From assembly GCF_900105395.1 (NCBI RefSeq), contig NZ_LT629775.1, forward strand, positions 3,370,001 through 3,434,000: a stretch of 64,000 nt of DNA. The letters run 5' to 3'. Every line of letters begins with the position of its first letter. Positions within the stretch are counted from its first letter, which is position 1. This DNA comes from Streptomyces sp. TLI_053 (GTDB taxonomy: Bacteria; Actinomycetota; Actinomycetes; Streptomycetales; Streptomycetaceae). The position numbers and the translations under genes are program-made. Below are positions 44,132 through 52,484 of the stretch, piece by piece. The notes beneath the pieces were generated by a model that worked only from the letters and a program-made list of their open reading frames with translations, was not told the origin of the DNA and did no database searches.

Positions 44132-45414
44132 CGGCCCCTCCCCAGCTTGGCGAAGAGCATCGCGGACTGGAAGCCGCCGAAGCCGCTGCCGACCGAGAGC
44201 GCCGCGCCGACCCGCACCTCGCGGGCGGTGTTGGGCGTGTAGTCGAGGTCGCACTCGGGGTCGCGGTTCTGCCAGTTGGCGGTCGGCGGGACGACCCCGC
44301 GGTCGACGGCCAGCGCGCAGGCGGCCATCTCGATCGCGCCGATCGCGCCCAGCGAGTGGCCGACCATCGACTTGATCGAGCTGATCGGCACCCCGTAGGC
44401 GGCGTGGCCGAGCGAGCGCTTGAAGGCGCCGGTCTCGTGCCGGTCGTTCTGGCGGGTGCCGGAGCCGTGGGCGCTGATGTAGCCGATGTCCTCGGGGTTC
44501 AGCCGGGACTGGCGCAGCGTCTCGGTGATCGCCTCGGACATCTCCAGGCCGTCCGGGCGCAGACCGGTCATGTGGAAGGCGTTGCCGCGGTTGGCGTAGC
44601 CGACCACCTCGCAGTAGATCCGGGCGCCGCGCCGGCGGGCGTGCTCCAGCTCCTCCAGGACGAGCACCGCGCAACCCTCGCCCAGCACGAAGCCGTGCCG
44701 GTCCCGGTCGAACGGCCGGGAGGCGTGCGCCGGGTCGTCGTTGTCCGGGGTGGTGGCCTTGATGGCGTCGAAGGAGGCGACGGTGACCGGGGAGATCGGG
44801 GAGTCCGAGGCGCCGGTGATCATCACCTCGGCCTCGCCGTCCACCAGCAGCTGGTAGGCGTGGCCGATGGCGTCGATGCCGGAGGTGCAGCCGGTGGAGA
44901 CGACCACCGCCGGGCCGTGCGCCCCGTGCCGGACGGCCACGTCGGCGGCCAGGCTGCTCGGGATCAGTCCCTGGTAGAGGAACGGGCTCGTCACGTCGGG
45001 GTCGACCAGCCAGTTGCGGCCGGAGTCACTGGCGACGACGAACTCGTCCTCCAGGACGATGGTGCCGCCGACCGCCGAGCCGAGCACCACACCGGTGGCT
45101 TCCCGGGTGCGCTCGTCGAGCTCGAGACCGGCGTCGAGCACCGCCTCCTGGGAGGCGGCCAGCGCGAACTGCACGTAGCGGTCGGCCCGGCGCAGCTCGA
45201 GCGGGGTGAGGCCGGCGGCGACGGGGTCGAAGTCGGCCTCGGCGGCGATCTGCGAGCGGAACGCCGAGGGGTCGAAGGCGGAGATCCGACGGGTCGCGGT
45301 GCGGCCCGAGGTGATCAGTTCCCAGAAGGTCTCGCGGGTGGTGCCGCCGGGGGCCACCACGCCGATCCCGGTGACCACGACGCGGCGGTCACCCGTGGAC
45401 GGGGAAGCGGTCAT
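44128..45414 (-). CDS. ketosynthase alpha subunit (type II PKS)
   Basis: Catalyses decarboxylative Claisen condensations on the ACP. The 428-residue protein has the active-site [18 protein letters not shown] (Cys176), His316 in [11 protein letters not shown], Lys348 and His353 in [14 protein letters not shown], all as in actinorhodin-type KS-alpha. ATGA overlaps link it to the cupin gene upstream and CLF downstream. The order cupin-KS-alpha-CLF is the arrangement of spore-pigment (whiE-like) and pentangular polyphenol clusters. Confidence 0.96.
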   Translation of the reverse strand: MTASPSTGDRRVVVTGIGVVAPGGTTRETFWELITSGRTATRRISAFDPSAFRSQIAAEADFDPVAAGLTPLELRRADRYVQFALAASQEAVLDAGLELDERTREATGVVLGSAVGGTIVLEDEFVVASDSGRNWLVDPDVTSPFLYQGLIPSSLAADVAVRHGAHGPAVVVSTGCTSGIDAIGHAYQLLVDGEAEVMITGASDSPISPVTVASFDAIKATTPDNDDPAHASRPFDRDRHGFVLGEGCAVLVLEELEHARRRGARIYCEVVGYANRGNAFHMTGLRPDGLEMSEAITETLRQSRLNPEDIGYISAHGSGTRQNDRHETGAFKRSLGHAAYGVPISSIKSMVGHSLGAIGAIEMAACALAVDRGVVPPTANWQNRDPECDLDYTPNTAREVRVGAALSVGSGFGGFQSAMLFAKLGRGR

Positions 45415-45848
45415 CGCTCCCCCAGCACTATGTGGCCCTCGGCCTTGGTGCCCGGGCCGTCCTCGGTGTCGACGTGGCCGAGCTCGGGGGACGGCGCCAG
45501 CGGGCCGAGGTGGAAGACCGCGAAGGCCTCCTCGGAACCGGTGTTGCGCAGCCGGTGGCGGATGTCCTTGGGGATCAGCACGCCCTGGCCGGCGAACAGC
45601 TCGAACGGCTTGTCGTCCAGGTCGAGGGTCAGCTCGCCGCGGACGAGCAGCAGGAACTCCTCGCTGTACGGGTGGTAGTGCTCGGTGATCCGCTCGCCCG
45701 GCTGGAGCCGCGCGGTCCCCATGAAGCCGGAGGTCGCGCCGCAGGTGGCGGGCGAGAGCACCGCGCGGGTCTCGCCGCCGCGCTTGCGGTTGGCGGGGAC
45801 GTCGTCGGCGGAAATGATGCGGATGTTCCTGGCGGCCACGGCGCTCAC
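45411..45848 (-). CDS. cupin protein of the spore-pigment (whiE ORFII) type
   Basis: A 145-residue single-domain cupin with the metal-site segments [19 protein letters not shown] and [11 protein letters not shown], and an N-terminal arm [19 protein letters not shown]. Cupins of this type directly precede KS-alpha in whiE-like and pentangular clusters, where they are thought to help cyclise or oxidise the poly-beta-ketone. It overlaps both neighbours by ATGA-type junctions (ARO/CYC stop with its start, its stop with KS-alpha). Metal-bound His/Glu pattern looks complete. Confidence 0.85.
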   Translation of the reverse strand: MSAVAARNIRIISADDVPANRKRGGETRAVLSPATCGATSGFMGTARLQPGERITEHYHPYSEEFLLLVRGELTLDLDDKPFELFAGQGVLIPKDIRHRLRNTGSEEAFAVFHLGPLAPSPELGHVDTEDGPGTKAEGHIVLGER

Positions 45849-46327
45849 TCCTTCTCGGCGGGGACGGCGGTGGAACCGGCGGCGAGGGCCTCGACCTTCT
45901 GCCGGATGATCTCCAGCTGCACGGGCGAGTTGATGTTCAGCCGCTCGGTCATGCCCTGGTCGTCGACCGGGGCGACGGGCTTCATGGAGAAGTCCTGGAT
46001 CCAGGTCATCCGGACGCCGCCCTCGGGCAGCTCCTCGTAGCGCCAGTGGATCTGCATGTAGGCGAACGGGCCGGTCTCCACCCGGTGGGCGTGGACGGTG
46101 CGGTCGGCGACGTTGACGGTGCGGTCGCTGACCCAGCTCCAGATCCGGCCCTCCTCGTCCGGGTGCATGGTGAGCCGGAACCGGACGGTCTCGCCGCGGC
46201 GCTCGACGATCTCGGCGGACGCGTACTCGGTGAAAAGCTGCGGCCAGCCGGCGACGTCGTTGGTGACGTCCCAGACGAGCTTGAGCGGGGCCTGGATGAC
46301 GATGCTGTTCTCGGTGTGTCCGGCCAT
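45845..46327 (-). CDS. polyketide aromatase/cyclase (SRPBCC, TcmN-type)
   Basis: A 160-residue START/Bet v1-fold protein. It begins [20 protein letters not shown] with [20 protein letters not shown] and later [15 protein letters not shown]. This is the single-domain TcmN/WhiE-ORFVI class that folds unreduced poly-beta-ketones (first-ring C9-C14 or C7-C12 type). A monodomain enzyme points to a non-reducing, spore-pigment/pentangular-like pathway. It overlaps the cupin gene and lies 3 bp below the ACP stop. Confidence 0.9.
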   Translation of the reverse strand: MAGHTENSIVIQAPLKLVWDVTNDVAGWPQLFTEYASAEIVERRGETVRFRLTMHPDEEGRIWSWVSDRTVNVADRTVHAHRVETGPFAYMQIHWRYEELPEGGVRMTWIQDFSMKPVAPVDDQGMTERLNINSPVQLEIIRQKVEALAAGSTAVPAEKE

Positions 46328-46330
46328 CGC

Positions 46331-46600
46331 TCAGCCCACCGCCCCGGCGGTCTGCAGCTCGGCGACGATCTGGTCGACGCTGAGGGCGACGGCGCCGTCC
46401 GGGACCTTCAGGCCGTAACGGTCGGCGATCACCGCCTCCAGCTCGAGCACGGCCAGCGAGTCGAGGCCGAGCTCCTCCAGGGGGACGTGCCGGGAGCCCT
46501 CGAACACGTCCGGCGCCGCGCCGGCGCTGGTGATGAGGACGTTCTCGATCTCCTCCGCGGTGACGACAGTGGTCGTCCCGCCGGCCTGGTGGTCGGTCAT
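46331..46600 (-). CDS. acyl carrier protein
   Basis: An 89-residue type II PKS ACP. The phosphopantetheine attachment Ser48 lies in [18 protein letters not shown], the standard (D/L)GLDSL motif. ATG 46600 is preceded by GAGAGGCAG. The gene sits upstream of the aromatase instead of after CLF, the usual place in many clusters, so the minimal PKS is split by the aromatase and cupin genes. A phosphopantetheinyl transferase is not encoded in the window. Confidence 0.94.
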   Translation of the reverse strand: MTDHQAGGTTTVVTAEEIENVLITSAGAAPDVFEGSRHVPLEELGLDSLAVLELEAVIADRYGLKVPDGAVALSVDQIVAELQTAGAVG

Positions 46601-46709
46601 GGTGCTGCCTCTCGTTTCTCCGGTGTAGGGACTGCTCCTGGGCCTCGCGGCGCGGCCGTACGGGGTGAACGGGTCCCCGTTCGGCCGGCGCCGCCGGCGG
46701 AGGGCGGGC

Positions 46710-47042
46710 TCACCGACCGCCGGTGCCGGACTCCCAGGTGTAGAAGCACTGGGCGACCGCGTCCTGCGGCGAACGCCAGGTGGGCAGGTAGGGGGAGATG
46801 AACGGGGTGAGCCGTTCGCTGACCCGGGCGAACTCCGGGTGGCGGCGGGCGGCGTCGACCGCCTCCTGACCCGGGTCGTCGGTCTCCAGCAGGTGGACGT
46901 AGGCATCGCCGAGCTTGTACAGCGAGCGGTGGGTGACGCCGGCGAGACGCGGAAGTTCGGTCTGGTCGGACTCACCGAACACGCGGGCGACGTCGCCCTC
47001 CGCGCCGGGCAGCATCCGGGCGATGATCAGTGTGCGGTGCAT
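46710..47042 (-). CDS. TcmI-family polyketide cyclase
   Basis: A 110-residue ferredoxin-like dimeric barrel protein of the TcmI/WhiE-ORFVII family: HRTLIIARMLPGAEGDVARV at the start, LAGVTHRSLYKLGDAYVHLL and a C-terminal WRSPQDAVAQCFYTWE. TcmI cyclises the later rings of tetracenomycin. ATG 47042 has GAGGGGAG in the leader. Together with the TcmN-type protein it directs folding of the polyketide. Confidence 0.88.
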   Translation of the reverse strand: MHRTLIIARMLPGAEGDVARVFGESDQTELPRLAGVTHRSLYKLGDAYVHLLETDDPGQEAVDAARRHPEFARVSERLTPFISPYLPTWRSPQDAVAQCFYTWESGTGGR

Positions 47043-47153
47043 GCGGGCTCCCCTCGGGGTACGGGCTCTCTCGGACTCTCGGACTCTCGGACCCACCGAC
47101 TCGCGCGGGCTCTTCCGGGCCGGCGTTCGGTGCCTCGGTCCGGCGCCGCGGCT

Positions 47154-47609
47154 TCAGTGCTGCGGGCGGCCGACCGGCTGGATGGCGCCGATGTCGAGCA
47201 GGATCCGGGGCACGTTGTCGCCGATCCAGGACTCGACGACGCGGCCGTCGACGATCCGGTGGCAGGACATCTCGTGCACGGTGACCGGCTTGCCGGTCGG
47301 CGGGATGTCGAACAGCTGCCCCTGGTGGGTGCCGCGGGTGGTGAACCGGGCGTAGACCCGGTCACCGTCGCCGGCCACGTCCTCCACGGTCACGTGGACG
47401 TCCGGGAAGGCGTTGCGCCAGAGCAGCACGGCCTCCCGGAAGGAGTCCGGGCCGGGGGGCATCGGGGGCAGGCCGGGGGCGTGCACCACGTAGTCCTCGG
47501 CGAAGCGGTCACCGATGGCGGAGAGGTCGCCGTCGTTGAACGCCCGCTCGGTCAGGTTGCGGATGAGGGCCTTGTTGGCCTCCACCACGCTCTCGCTGGA
47601 CGAGGTCAT
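47154..47609 (-). CDS. SnoaL-like polyketide cyclase-type protein
   Basis: A 151-residue SnoaL/NTF2-fold protein: EANKALIRNLTERAFNDGD, FAEDYVVHAPGLPPMPPGP, LWRNAFPDVHVTVEDVAGD, FTTRGTHQGQLFDIPPTGK and MSCHRIVDGRVVESWIGDN blocks are all present, more complete than in the second NTF2-like protein of the operon. SnoaL-type enzymes catalyse aldol ring closure or are diverged hydroxylases. ATG 47609 follows AAAGGA. Second gene of the operon. Confidence 0.85.
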   Translation of the reverse strand: MTSSSESVVEANKALIRNLTERAFNDGDLSAIGDRFAEDYVVHAPGLPPMPPGPDSFREAVLLWRNAFPDVHVTVEDVAGDGDRVYARFTTRGTHQGQLFDIPPTGKPVTVHEMSCHRIVDGRVVESWIGDNVPRILLDIGAIQPVGRPQH

Positions 47610-47757
47610 GACAGTCCTTTGCTCGGCGGACGACCCCGGCCGAAACACGGCCGAGGGCGGTCCGGGTGGGCGTGGGGCGACGGCCGGCCCGGGAAACGGG
47701 GAGGCTCCGGGAGCCGGCCGGTGCGCGCCGCAGCGCGAGGTGCGGGGAGCGGGCCGG

Positions 47758-48222
47758 TCAGATGAGCGAGGCGAGCACGAAGCAGGCCGCCGCGCCGATC
47801 GCGCCCATGGTCCGGGTCTCGTGCGCCAGGTGCCAGCGGCGGCGCTTGCCGCGCCACGCGGCATCGGTGTCGCGGTACGGGCTCCAGCGCTCGATCTGGC
47901 GCCAGATCGGCCGGTTGACGCCCTCGGAGGCGACCGCGACGGTCGCCATGCCGACGGTGCCGGCCGCGTACAGCACCTTGGCCACCTTGCTCTCCGACCG
48001 GACGGCCTTGGTGGCGCCGACAGCGGCGGTGGCCAGGCCGTTCCAGAAGGCGATCGGGTGGAACACGTGCATGTCGATCAGCTGGCAGGTGTTGACGTAC
48101 CGGTCGTAGGGCAGGGAGTTGAGCATCGGCAGGATCGAGGTCTTCATGATCCAGAGCGTGCCGAGCTGAACGCTGGACGAGGTAACCAACCAGACGTCCG
48201 AATTATCCTTCATGTCCTTCAT
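47758..48222 (-). CDS. DUF1772-like (anthrone oxygenase-type) membrane protein
   Basis: A 154-residue hydrophobic protein: WLVTSSSVQLGTLWIMKTSI (about 11-30), an internal region LIDMHVFHPIAFWNGLATAA, TMs near 80-105, then a charged YRDTDAAWRGKRRRWHLAH and terminal IGAAACFVLASLI. The layout and His/Asn positions are like DUF1772 proteins, some of which are anthrone oxygenases in aromatic polyketide pathways. First gene of the 13-gene operon. ATG 48222 is preceded by GAGGA inside a hairpin (48223-48241). Confidence 0.5.
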   Translation of the reverse strand: MKDMKDNSDVWLVTSSSVQLGTLWIMKTSILPMLNSLPYDRYVNTCQLIDMHVFHPIAFWNGLATAAVGATKAVRSESKVAKVLYAAGTVGMATVAVASEGVNRPIWRQIERWSPYRDTDAAWRGKRRRWHLAHETRTMGAIGAAACFVLASLI

Positions 48223-48241
48223 ATCGATTCCTCGAATCGAT
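48223..48241 (-). promoter_or_regulatory. Ribosome-site hairpin before the polyketide operon's first gene
   Basis: On the mRNA, ATCGATTC (48241-48234) and GAATCGAT (48230-48223) form an 8-bp stem with a GAG loop. The ribosome site GAGGA lies in the loop and stem, and the stem abuts the ATG. It could restrict initiation, or be a regulator site. Confidence 0.5.
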
Positions 48242-48510
48242 CCGGGATCGCGGAATGTCCGCCGCGTCGATGCGGCAGACCGGGGCGGGGTCGCCCGATG
48301 CGAGAGACACGGGACCCCGGGGGCCGGGGCATCTCGGCCCCCGGGGCTGCCCCGCCGCCTCATCCTTGCCGCCGGGTGGTCCCAGTGTCAGGAGGCATCC
48401 GTCTCCACCGGGCTGGGACGTCGCCCCGGCCGTCACGGACCGCGTCCCGGCCGTTCCGGGCCGTCCGCCCAGCCGGTTCGTTGCACCAACCTCCCGGATT
48501 CCGGGCCGTG
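48242..48510. other. Intergenic core of the divergent cluster promoter region
   Basis: No gene is evident. It contains an 11-bp hairpin (CCCCGGGGGCC 48315-48325 with 48336-48346, loop of 10). The leftward operon must start here, but I see no convincing -10 box on that strand. Confidence 0.45.
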
Positions 48511-48556
48511 TTGACGCGCCCACCGGACGCACCCTACGGTGCGAGCGGGCACTCAC
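48511..48556 (+). promoter_or_regulatory. Promoter and operator of the amidohydrolase gene
   Basis: -35 TTGACG (48511-48516), 18-bp spacer, -10 TACGGT (48535-48540). Directly after the -10 begins GCGAGCGGGCACTCAC (48541-48556), whose complement GTGAGTGCCCGCTCGC matches the palindrome upstream of tetR at 14 of 16 positions. A repressor there would cover the transcription start. Confidence 0.65.
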
Positions 48557-48631
48557 TCACTGAGCGCCCAGGGCCCGCGACCACCCCGCCGCGCCGACCG
48601 GCCGGCGGACATCCCAGGAGGTGCCGAGCCG

Positions 48632-49771
48632 ATGACGATCGATGTGCACGGCCACATCACGTCGCCCGAACTCTTCCGCCGCTTCCCCATGCCGCCGAGC
48701 CTCGTCGACGTCGACGGCATGGTGGAGCTCAAGGCGGCGGCCGGGATCACCATGTCCCTGGTCGGCAGTCCCGTCGGCGCGGGCACCATGGTGCGCACGC
48801 CCGGGCTGGACAACTACCGCCAGCCGCTGGACACCCTCGAACGCTTCCACGACTGGCTGGGCGAGCAGGTCCGGGCCCGGCCCGCGGCACTGCGCGGCTA
48901 CGTCTACACCAACCCGCTCGGATCCGACGCCGAACTCGCCGCCGCCGCGAAGCGGTTGGAGCAGGACGAATTCGTCGGGCTGATGGTCAACTCCAGCATC
49001 GAGGGCCGGTTCCTGGACACCCCGCAGGCCGACGCCTTCTTCGCGATGGCCGCGCAGTACCGCACCCCGGTGATGCTGCACCCGCCGGCCGAACCGGCCG
49101 GGGCCGGGGAGCTCGACGACCTGCGGCTGGTCGAGCAGATCGCCCGGCCGTGCGACGTCACGCTGGGGACGGCCGCGGTGCTGTTCGCCGGGTGGCTGGA
49201 GAAGTACCCGGACCTGCGGATCGTCGCCCCGGTCTGCGGCGGCGGGCTGCCGCTGCTGCTGGAGCGGCTGGAGCTGGCCCGGCGGATGCCGGTCACCTTC
49301 GGCCGGCCGGGCGGGGCCCCGGGCGGGCCGCCCGGCGGGCCTCCGGCCGGCGTTCCCGGCGGGCCTCCGCCGGGGGTCGGCGGTCCCGGTGCCGGTGGCC
49401 CGGGCGGTCCCGGCGGACCGGGGACCGGTGGGCCCGGTGGACCGGGGGGACCGGGCGGACCGGGGTCCGGTGGACCGGGGGGACCGGGCGCCGCGCCGGC
49501 CGGGCCCGCCGTGCCGCCGCTGGCCGAGGCCCTGCGCCGGGTCTACGTCGACACCGCGACCCCGAGCCTGCGGGCCGTGGCCGCCGCCGTCGACGCCTTC
49601 GGGGCCGGCAACGTCATGTTCGGCACCGACTCCCCGCCGATGAGCGCGCCGCTGGACGCCTCGCTGAACCGGCTGAACGGGCTCGGCCTGGATCCGGCCG
49701 ACGTCGCGCGGATCCGGCACGACAACGCCGCCGGGCTGTTCGGCCTGCCCGGCGCACCCGACGCCACCTGA
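48632..49771 (+). CDS. ACMSD-like amidohydrolase with Gly/Pro insert
   Basis: A 379-residue amidohydrolase-2 (decarboxylase-type) protein. Metal ligands are visible as DVHGH (4-8), LHPPAEP (His150) and GTDSPP (Asp333). The usual second-shell/metal His in HGGG is missing: the sequence is PVCGGGLPLLLERL, Cys202. Residues 225-295 are an insertion of Gly/Pro repeats (GGPGG, PPGVGG) that interrupts the barrel before VYVDTATPS. ATG 48632 follows CAGGAGG. It could decarboxylate a carboxylated aromatic; the altered residue leaves activity uncertain. First gene of a rightward operon. Confidence 0.8.
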   Translation: MTIDVHGHITSPELFRRFPMPPSLVDVDGMVELKAAAGITMSLVGSPVGAGTMVRTPGLDNYRQPLDTLERFHDWLGEQVRARPAALRGYVYTNPLGSDAELAAAAKRLEQDEFVGLMVNSSIEGRFLDTPQADAFFAMAAQYRTPVMLHPPAEPAGAGELDDLRLVEQIARPCDVTLGTAAVLFAGWLEKYPDLRIVAPVCGGGLPLLLERLELARRMPVTFGRPGGAPGGPPGGPPAGVPGGPPPGVGGPGAGGPGGPGGPGTGGPGGPGGPGGPGSGGPGGPGAAPAGPAVPPLAEALRRVYVDTATPSLRAVAAAVDAFGAGNVMFGTDSPPMSAPLDASLNRLNGLGLDPADVARIRHDNAAGLFGLPGAPDAT

Positions 49772-49773
49772 AC

Positions 49774-49802
49774 CCGGTCCCGCCCGCACCGGGCGGGACC
49801 GG
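49774..49802 (+). terminator. Hairpin after the amidohydrolase gene
   Basis: CCGGTCCCGCCC (49774-49785) pairs with GGGCGGGACCGG (49791-49802) around five bases, three bases after the stop codon. A second weaker inverted repeat (ATCCGAC/GTCGGAT, 49872-49890) follows in the gap. It may only attenuate, because the next genes read in the same direction. Confidence 0.7.
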
Positions 49803-49927
49803 ACCCGACGCCGGCCGAGCGGACCCGGACAGCACCGGGCCCGGACTCATCACCACCCCCGGCGTCCCCCGATCCGACGCCCCGTCGGATTCCCCGCACC
49901 ACCGACACGCGACAGGGAGGTGCTGTC

Positions 49928-50955
49928 ATGACGGCAGCCGCACCGACCCCACCGTCCGGGCCGCCCGGCGGACGCCCGGGCGGCGGACCGCCCCCTGGCT
50001 TCGGCGGGCCACCCCGGGGGCGGGCGGGCCGCCTCCGGGCCCCGGCGGACCTCCGCCGGGATTCGGAGGCCCCCCGCCCGGATTCGGCGGACCGCCCCCC
50101 GGCGTCGGCGGACCCCCGCCGGGCGTCGGCGGACCGCCCCCCGGCTTCGCCGCCCCGCCCCGGCCCGCGCCCGAACGCGTCCCCGCCGACCGGGAGTTCC
50201 TCGGCAGCCGGGTCCTGCTGGTCGGCGGCTACGGCAGCATCGGTGCCGCCGTCGCCGAGGACCTCGCCGCCCAGGGCGCCCGGGTCGCGGTGGCCGGCCG
50301 TTCGCTGAAGAAGGCCGAGGAGACCGCCGAACGGCTCGCGCCGCTGGCCGCCCGCGGCGGCACCGTGGTGCCGCACGCCGTGGACGTCGCCGACCGCGCC
50401 GACGTGGACCGGCTGGTGGCGGCCGTGACCGCCGACTGGGGCGGCGTCGACGTCCTGGTGAACTGCGCCAGCGCGCTGGTCACCGTCGGCGCCGAGGACA
50501 TCTCCGAGGAGGACTGGCGCACCATCGTCGACACCAACCTGCTGGGCGCCTTCTGGCTCTCCCAGTCGGTCGGCCGGGCGATGATCGCGGCCGGCGGTGG
50601 CCGGATCGTCCATCTCTCCTCGGTGCGCGGCAAGTTCGGCGCCCGGCGCGGCTTCAGCGCGTACGGCGCCAGCAAGGCCGGCCTGGACCTGCTGGTCAAG
50701 CAGCTGGCCTCGGAATGGGGCCGGCACGGGATCGCGGTCAACGCGGTCGCCCCCGGCTTCGTCCGCACCGACTTCGTCCAGGAGAACGCGAGCAACCCGG
50801 AGTTCATGCGGATGGTGCTCGGCCGGATCCCGCTCGGCCGCACCGCCGAACTGCACGAGGTGGCCGACGCGGTCACCTTCCTCGCCTCGCCGCGGGCCGG
50901 CTTCATCAGCGGCCAGGTGCTGTACGTGGACGGCGGCGTCACCACCAGCCAGTGA
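49928..50955 (+). pseudogene. SDR oxidoreductase with Gly/Pro N-terminus, frameshifted
   Basis: ATG 49928 (GGGAGG upstream) opens MTAAAPTPPSGPPGGRPGGG followed by PPPGFGG, then the frame is lost. The continuation (GGPPPGFGGPPPGVGG repeats, then an SDR core) is in another frame to 50955. One extra C in the C4 run near 50012-50015 joins them into a protein of about 342 residues. The SDR core is intact: GGYGSIGAAVAEDL, VNCASALV, HLSSVRGKFG, YGASKAG and GQVLYVDGGVTTSQ. It differs from actIII-type ketoreductases. Whether the shift is real or an assembly error is open. Confidence 0.8.
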
Positions 50956-51023
50956 GACCCCGCCCGCACCGCCCCACACCCACCGACGGGCCGAGCCCGG
51001 CCCGGAGAACCCAGGAGACGACC

Positions 51024-51404
51024 ATGAGCACGTGGCACGCGCTGTACTACCCGCTGCTTCCGGGCAGCGAGGACATCGTCAAGGACCTGTTCCGCAAGAG
51101 CGGCCGCCCGGACTTCGACGTCAAGAGCCCCGACGGCACCGTGGTCGGCAAGCTCCTCGGCACCCAGGCCTTCGTCGGCAAGGAACTGGCCGTCCGGGTG
51201 ATCGAGATCGAGGGCCCGCTGCCGCTGGTCGCCGCGCACATGAGCCAGCAGCCCGCCGTCCGCGAGTTCGAGCGCGAGCTGGAGAAGCACCTCGCCGTCC
51301 CGCGCGACATGACCAGCCGCGAGGGCGCGCAGGCGTTCTTCCGGCTGGCCTCGATGGAGAACGTGCTCTCCCGCCGCCACGACCAGCCGCTCGAAGGCGA
51401 GTGA
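51024..51404 (+). CDS. SchA/CurD-like protein
   Basis: A 126-residue protein of the SchA/CurD family, known mainly from spore-pigment clusters (Streptomyces halstedii sch, S. curacoi cur). It starts MSTWHALYYPLLPGSEDIVK and contains KLLGTQAFVGKELAVRVIEI and AAHMSQQPAVREFERELEKH. The role in such clusters is not known. ATG 51024 has AGGAGA. It overlaps none but is followed five bases later by the LLM gene, implying an operon. Confidence 0.8.
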   Translation: MSTWHALYYPLLPGSEDIVKDLFRKSGRPDFDVKSPDGTVVGKLLGTQAFVGKELAVRVIEIEGPLPLVAAHMSQQPAVREFERELEKHLAVPRDMTSREGAQAFFRLASMENVLSRRHDQPLEGE

Positions 51405-51409
51405 ACCCG

Positions 51410-52282
51410 ATGAAGATCGGAATCGGACTCCCCACCTCGCTGGCCGGTGCGGCCGGCGCCGACGTGGTCGCCTGGGCCCGGCTCGCCGAACAGGCCGGCT
51501 ACTCCACTCTCGGCACCATCGACCGTCTGGTGCACACCAGTTGGGAACCGCTCACCACGCTGGCCGCGGCCGCCGCGGTGACCGAGCGGATCGGCCTGGC
51601 GACCAGCATCCTGATCTCCCCGCTGCGCAACAACACCGCGCTGCTGGCCAAGCAGGCGGCCACCGTGGACCGGCTCTCCGGCGGCCGGCTCACCCTCGGC
51701 ATGGCGGTCGGCTCGCGTCCGGACGACTTCGAGGTCGGCCAGGTGGAGAAGGCCGGCCGCGGTGCCCGGACCGGCACCCAGGTGGCCGAGCTGCGGCGGC
51801 ACTGGGCCGACGCGCAGTCCGGCCGGGAGCCCTCGGTCGGACCGGCTCCGATCCGGCCGAACGGGCCGGAGCTGATCCTCGGCGGGCACTCCCCGGCCGC
51901 GCTGGCCCGGGCGGCCCGGCTGGGCGACGGGTGGATCGGCGGCGGCACCGGACCGATCATGTTCGCGCAGGGCGCCCAGGCGCTGCGCGAGCAGTGGGCG
52001 GCCGAGGGCCGGGAAGGGGCGCCCCGGCTGGTGGCGCTCGCCTACTTCGCGCTCGGCGCGGACGGCACCAAGCACACCGAGGGCTACCTGCGGTCGTACT
52101 ACCGCGACGCCGGGCCGTTCGTCGAGCACATCCTGCGCGGCGCGGCCGACAACCCCGGCAAGCTGCGCGGACTGGTCGGCAAGTACGCCGAGTCGGGCTG
52201 CGACGAGCTGTTGCTGATGCCCTGTGCCGGGGACCTCGGCCAGGTCGAGGCGGCGGCCCAGGTGCTGGGCCTCCAGGGCTGA
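51410..52282 (+). CDS. LLM class flavin-dependent oxidoreductase
   Basis: A 290-residue luciferase-like (LLM) monooxygenase. The MKIGIGLPTSLAG start, WARLAEQAGYSTLGTIDRLV, VTERIGLATSILISPLRNN, LAKQAATVDRLSGGRLTLG and ARAARLGDGWIGGGTG blocks define the family. It uses FMNH2 or F420H2; the SGGRLTLG type is common in F420-dependent subgroups. ATG 51410 lies five bases after the previous stop. Likely oxidises or reduces a cluster intermediate. Followed by a strong terminator. Confidence 0.88.
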   Translation: MKIGIGLPTSLAGAAGADVVAWARLAEQAGYSTLGTIDRLVHTSWEPLTTLAAAAAVTERIGLATSILISPLRNNTALLAKQAATVDRLSGGRLTLGMAVGSRPDDFEVGQVEKAGRGARTGTQVAELRRHWADAQSGREPSVGPAPIRPNGPELILGGHSPAALARAARLGDGWIGGGTGPIMFAQGAQALREQWAAEGREGAPRLVALAYFALGADGTKHTEGYLRSYYRDAGPFVEHILRGAADNPGKLRGLVGKYAESGCDELLLMPCAGDLGQVEAAAQVLGLQG

Positions 52283-52296
52283 GCACCGCGGGGGCA

Positions 52297-52337
52297 CGGG
52301 GAGGGGCGGACGGCCGCGGGCCGTCCGCCCCTCCCCG
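52297..52337 (+). terminator. Perfect 18-bp terminator hairpin
   Basis: CGGGGAGGGGCGGACGGC (52297-52314) pairs with 52320-52337 around five bases, 14 bp after the LLM stop. It ends the amidohydrolase-LLM operon; the following T-T pair after the stem is weak. Confidence 0.9.
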
Positions 52338-52423
52338 TTGTCCCGGGTCCACGCTTCCGGGCGGGTCCGGGCGGCGACGGTCCCCGGGAGGCGACGGTCC
52401 TCGGGCGGTGACGGGCCCGGGCA

Positions 52424-52474
52424 TGCGGAAGCCCGTCGCGCGGCGGTTCTCGCCGGGCGACGGGCCGTTCCGCA
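52424..52474 (-). terminator. Stem-loop after the tetR gene
   Basis: TGCGGAAGCCCGTCGC (52424-52439) and GCGACGGGCCGTTCCGCA (52457-52474) form a bulged 16-bp stem. It lies just beyond the tetR stop (52485, leftward). Confidence 0.6.
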
Positions 52475-52484
52475 CTCCGGTGGT

